Of a stretch of DNA of 7,657 bases, positions 5,332 to 7,657 are shown piece by piece. Origin of the DNA: Eubacteriales Family XIII. Incertae Sedis bacterium (lineage in GTDB: Bacteria; Bacillota; Clostridia; Peptostreptococcales; Anaerovoracaceae); contig JAIRSA010000068.1 of assembly GCA_031255695.1 (NCBI GenBank), positions 1 to 7,657 on the forward strand, written 5' to 3'. Position 1 is the first letter of the stretch. Each line of letters opens with the position of its first letter. Both the position numbers and the translations under genes were made by a program. Under the pieces are notes generated by a model. That model was given only the letters and a program-made list of their open reading frames with translations. It had not been told where the DNA came from and did no database searches.

Positions 5332-5358
5332 TCTCATCTCACCTCACATCTCATATCA
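5332..5358 (-). repeat. Pentanucleotide repeat upstream of the DUF3160 promoter
   Basis: On the plus strand this reads TCTCA, TCTCA, CCTCA, CA, TCTCA, TATCA. On the minus strand it gives two TGAGATG copies (5347-5353 and 5335-5341), 12 bp apart. They lie about 50-70 bp upstream of the predicted start, where an activator could bind on one face of the helix. No hairpin terminator for the upstream C-S lyase gene is visible in 5220-5385. Confidence 0.5.
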
Positions 5359-5385
5359 ATAGTAACACATTGTCGCTGACCGCTT

Positions 5386-6543
5386 TTATGCAAATGTCTG
5401 TTCCAGCCGGGAGAGCGCGTCTGCGAGGGTTGCCCTCGCGCAGGCTATGTTCATCCGCTCGAAGCCCTTGCCGTCGGCCCCGAACATCGTCCCGCTGTCC
5501 AGCCACAGCTTGGCCTGGCCGGTGATGCGGCCGTCAAGCTCCTGTTGGGAAAGCCCGTATGACGAAAAATCGAGCCAGAGCAGATACGTGCCCTGCGGCT
5601 GCGCCAGCTTCACCTGCGGCAGGCGTTCCGACAGGAAGCCCTGCGCAAAGCCGATGTTCCCGGCGAGATGGCGCTTCAGGCCCGCAAGCCACTCCGCCCC
5701 GTGCGTGTAGGCGCTTTGGCAGGCCACAAGCCCCATCATGTTCGGCTGGCTATAGCCCGCATTGTTGCATTCGGCCCTCATCCTGCGGCGCAGTGCCTGG
5801 TCTTTTATGATGATATTGGCGGCTTGCAGGCCCGCGAGGTTGAATGTCTTGCTTGGGGCTGTGGCGATAACGGCATCGTCGGAAAGGGTGCCGAAGCATG
5901 TGTGGCTGTGGCCGCCCCATACGAAATCGCAGTGGACCTCGTCGGACATCACTATGACCCCGTGCGCCTTGCAGATATCCCGGATCTTCAGCAGCTCGCC
6001 CCTTGTCCATACGCGGCCTACAGGATTGTGGGGGCTGCACAGCAGGAACAGCTTCACATTGCCGGAGGCGATCTTTTGCTCGAAATCGCGGAAGTCCATA
6101 TAATAGGCCCCATTGTCGTATATGAGCGGGTTCATGACGGTTTCGCGGGCATTGTCGCGGATGACTTCATAAAATGGGTAGTATACAGGCGTCTGGATCA
6201 GCACCCCGTCGCCCTCGTCCGTGAATGCCCTGACTGCCATGGCTAGCGCGGACACGGTGCCCGGCGTCTGCACGACGTCGTGCCTGTCGAAGGAAAATCC
6301 GAAGCGCGACGAGAACCATGCAGCCAAAACGTCGTAATAGCCCTGCTTTGCCGCCGTGTATCCGAAAATGCCGTGGCTGACCGCCCTGTGTAGGTCTGAC
6401 AGCACTTCCGGCGGTGCGGGGATGTCCATGTCGGCCACCCACATGGGCAGAAGGCCGCCGGGTTTGCCGCGTTCCTCCGCGAAATCCCATTTAAGGGAAT
6501 TGGTGCCGCGCCTGTCGATCACCGTGCCGAAATCATATTCCAT
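5386..6543 (-). CDS. patB: MalY/PatB family PLP-dependent C-S lyase (cystathionine beta-lyase)
   Basis: 385 residues, the normal length, fold-type I PLP enzyme of the cytosol. Family signatures are LPMWVADMDIPAPPEV at 32-47, FGYT at 60-63, QTPVYYPF at 117-124, SPHNPVGRVW at 170-179 (N173 contacts PLP), SDEVHCDFVWGGHSH at 200-214 (D201 for the pyridine nitrogen), APSKTFNLAGLQ at 229-240 (K232 forms the Schiff base) and FERMNIACAR at 361-370 (R363 for the substrate carboxylate). All catalytic residues are present. The expected reaction is cystathionine to homocysteine, pyruvate and ammonia; members also release sulfide from cysteine, and E. coli MalY has a second role in maltose control. It overlaps the upstream PLP gene by 11 bp and has GGAGG nine bases before ATG 6543, so the two are cotranscribed. 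With that partner it would complete transsulfuration toward methionine. Confidence 0.92.
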   Translation of the reverse strand: MEYDFGTVIDRRGTNSLKWDFAEERGKPGGLLPMWVADMDIPAPPEVLSDLHRAVSHGIFGYTAAKQGYYDVLAAWFSSRFGFSFDRHDVVQTPGTVSALAMAVRAFTDEGDGVLIQTPVYYPFYEVIRDNARETVMNPLIYDNGAYYMDFRDFEQKIASGNVKLFLLCSPHNPVGRVWTRGELLKIRDICKAHGVIVMSDEVHCDFVWGGHSHTCFGTLSDDAVIATAPSKTFNLAGLQAANIIIKDQALRRRMRAECNNAGYSQPNMMGLVACQSAYTHGAEWLAGLKRHLAGNIGFAQGFLSERLPQVKLAQPQGTYLLWLDFSSYGLSQQELDGRITGQAKLWLDSGTMFGADGKGFERMNIACARATLADALSRLEQTFA

Positions 6544-7630
6544 TGAGCGCCGCCTCCAGATCGGCTATAAGGTCGTCGGCATGCTCGATGCCGGCTGACA
6601 GCCTCAACAGGCGTTCGTCGATCCCAAGCGCCTCGCGTACGGCGGCCGGCACATCAGCATGTGTCTGCAATATAGGGTAGGTTATCAGCGATTCGACGCC
6701 GCCGAGGCTTTCGGCATAGCGGATGACCTTGACATTGGCGAGGATTGTGTGCGCTGTCTCGGCATTGTCGGTTTTGAATGAGATCATGCCGCTCTGGCCG
6801 CAGTACATCACATCCGCCACTTGCGGCTGCTTTTCAAGCCAGGCGGATATCCGCCGCGCGTTTTCGGTTATGCGCCCCATGCGGAGCGCCAGGGTCTTGA
6901 CGCCGCGCAAAATGAGGAAGCAGTCCCAGGGGGCGAGGCAGGCGCCGACTGTCTTATATAGGAAGCGTAGTTTTTCGGACAGCCCCGCACTTGCGGTTAT
7001 CAGGAAGCCCGCGAGCGTGTCGTTGTGGCCGCCCAGGTATTTGGTCCCGCTGTGCAGGACGATATCCGCGCCCAGGGCAAGCGGGCGCAGGTAGACAGGC
7101 GTAAGGAATGTGCTGTCTACGATCAGCAGCAGCCCGCATTCCTTGCAGATGGCGGAGATTGCTGCGATATCCGTTATGCGCATCGTCGGGTTGGTCGGGG
7201 TCTCTACGAATACCGCCTTTGTTTCAGGGCGTATGGCGCTGCGGACATCTTCGATGCTGCCCGTGTCCAGATAGTCAACGCCGACGCCGTTCTTCCCGAC
7301 GACATTGTCGAGCAGGCGCACCGAGCCGCCGTATAGATCTTCTGAGGCGATGACGCGGTCGCCCGGCGCGAAGAGCTCGCAGAGGACGGCCATGGCCGCC
7401 ATCCCGCTCGAAAACGCCATGGCGTCGCAGCCGCCTTCAAGCATGGCGATCGTCTTTTCCAGCACTTCGCGTGTGGGATTCTGCAGGCGGGAATAGTCAT
7501 AGCCTGTGCTTTGCCCGACGCCAGGGTGGGCAAATGTCGCCGACTGGTATACGGGGACTGTCACCGCGCCAGTCGAATTGTTCCTGTCCTCCGCGCCATG
7601 GACGCAGAGCGTGTCGATATTGTTCCCCAT
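6533..7630 (-). CDS. Cys/Met metabolism PLP-dependent enzyme (cystathionine gamma-synthase/lyase family)
   Basis: 365 residues, cytosolic, PLP-dependent. Diagnostic segments are YDYSRLQNPTREVLE at 44-58 (Y46 and R48 bind PLP phosphate of the neighbouring subunit), LEGGCDAMAFSSGMAA at 64-79, VETPTNPTM at 142-150, VDSTFLTP at 171-178 (D172 for the ring nitrogen), HSGTKYLGGHND at 193-204 (K197, Schiff base), ESLGGVESLITYP at 307-319 and LLRLSAGIE at 341-349. Two oddities occur: S173 replaces the usual Asn of VDNTF, and the stretch between QPQV (268) and SF (285) is about 16 residues shorter than I recall for E. coli MetB. The adjoining cystathionine beta-lyase suggests gamma-synthase activity (acylated homoserine plus cysteine to cystathionine); gamma-lyase or a sulfhydrylase cannot be excluded by sequence reading. 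ATG 7630 is preceded by AGGAG at six bases. Only 27 bp upstream is visible, so any S-box or promoter is out of view. Confidence 0.88.
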   Translation of the reverse strand: MGNNIDTLCVHGAEDRNNSTGAVTVPVYQSATFAHPGVGQSTGYDYSRLQNPTREVLEKTIAMLEGGCDAMAFSSGMAAMAVLCELFAPGDRVIASEDLYGGSVRLLDNVVGKNGVGVDYLDTGSIEDVRSAIRPETKAVFVETPTNPTMRITDIAAISAICKECGLLLIVDSTFLTPVYLRPLALGADIVLHSGTKYLGGHNDTLAGFLITASAGLSEKLRFLYKTVGACLAPWDCFLILRGVKTLALRMGRITENARRISAWLEKQPQVADVMYCGQSGMISFKTDNAETAHTILANVKVIRYAESLGGVESLITYPILQTHADVPAAVREALGIDERLLRLSAGIEHADDLIADLEAALNGI

Positions 7631-7636
7631 AAGAAT

Positions 7637-7641
7637 CTCCT
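7637..7641 (-). promoter_or_regulatory. Ribosome binding site of the Cys/Met PLP enzyme gene
   Basis: AGGAG on the minus strand, six bases before ATG 7630, supports that start. Confidence 0.8.
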
Positions 7642-7657
7642 GTCTGTTGGATATTGA

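Noticed and set aside
5668..6246. 192-codon plus-strand ORF opposite the C-S lyase
   Set aside because: Antisense shadow of a gene with all catalytic PLP motifs on the minus strand.
7631..7657. S-box or T-box riboswitch controlling the methionine-type operon
   Set aside because: Only 27 bp upstream of the first gene are present; nothing can be judged.

Overview
The window is GC-rich bacterial DNA with strong AGGAGG-type ribosome binding sites, overlapping genes and a lipoprotein of the DUF3160 family. This fits a moderately high-GC member of the Clostridia (Bacillota). No rRNA or long marker gene is present, so that placement is an inference.

Layout. The left end (1-1152, + strand) holds the last 64 codons of one gene, overlapping a complete AbiEii-type nucleotidyltransferase toxin. 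Together they look like a type IV (AbiE) toxin-antitoxin/phage-defence module. A hairpin at 1225-1261 separates this from a minus-strand block. That block, read right to left, is a tRNA-Ala(GGC) gene (1990-1915) with a consensus promoter, a hairpin, a hicB-hicA toxin-antitoxin pair (1795-1347), and a degenerate copy of the 3' part of the same tRNA-Ala (1326-1269). The tRNA and its copy are direct repeats 646 bp apart (52 of 58 bases identical, 34 of them in one exact run). This is the arrangement expected when DNA integrates into a tRNA 3' end. The hicBA segment lies between the repeats and the AbiE module just outside. No integrase is visible.

The right two-thirds (2230-7630, all minus strand) looks like chromosomal backbone. 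First transcribed is a sulfur amino-acid pair: a Cys/Met-metabolism PLP enzyme (cystathionine gamma-synthase/lyase family) overlapping by 11 bp a MalY/PatB-type C-S lyase (cystathionine beta-lyase). Together they could carry out transsulfuration from cysteine toward homocysteine and methionine. Next, behind its own extended -10 promoter, comes a 753-residue DUF3160 lipoprotein. It is followed 11 bp later by a secreted protein with a calcium-loop (DxDGDGxxD) motif, probably in the same operon.

The most unusual sequence structure is at the junction of those last two genes. Five 18-bp tandem units plus a degenerate sixth run across the DUF3160 stop codon and the start region of the next gene. 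The differences between units look more conservative in a different reading frame, a histidine/lysine-rich D-G-H-x-K-x repeat, than in the frame of the secreted protein. The second point of interest is the tRNA-bounded hicBA cassette beside AbiE, a small defence/toxin-antitoxin island.
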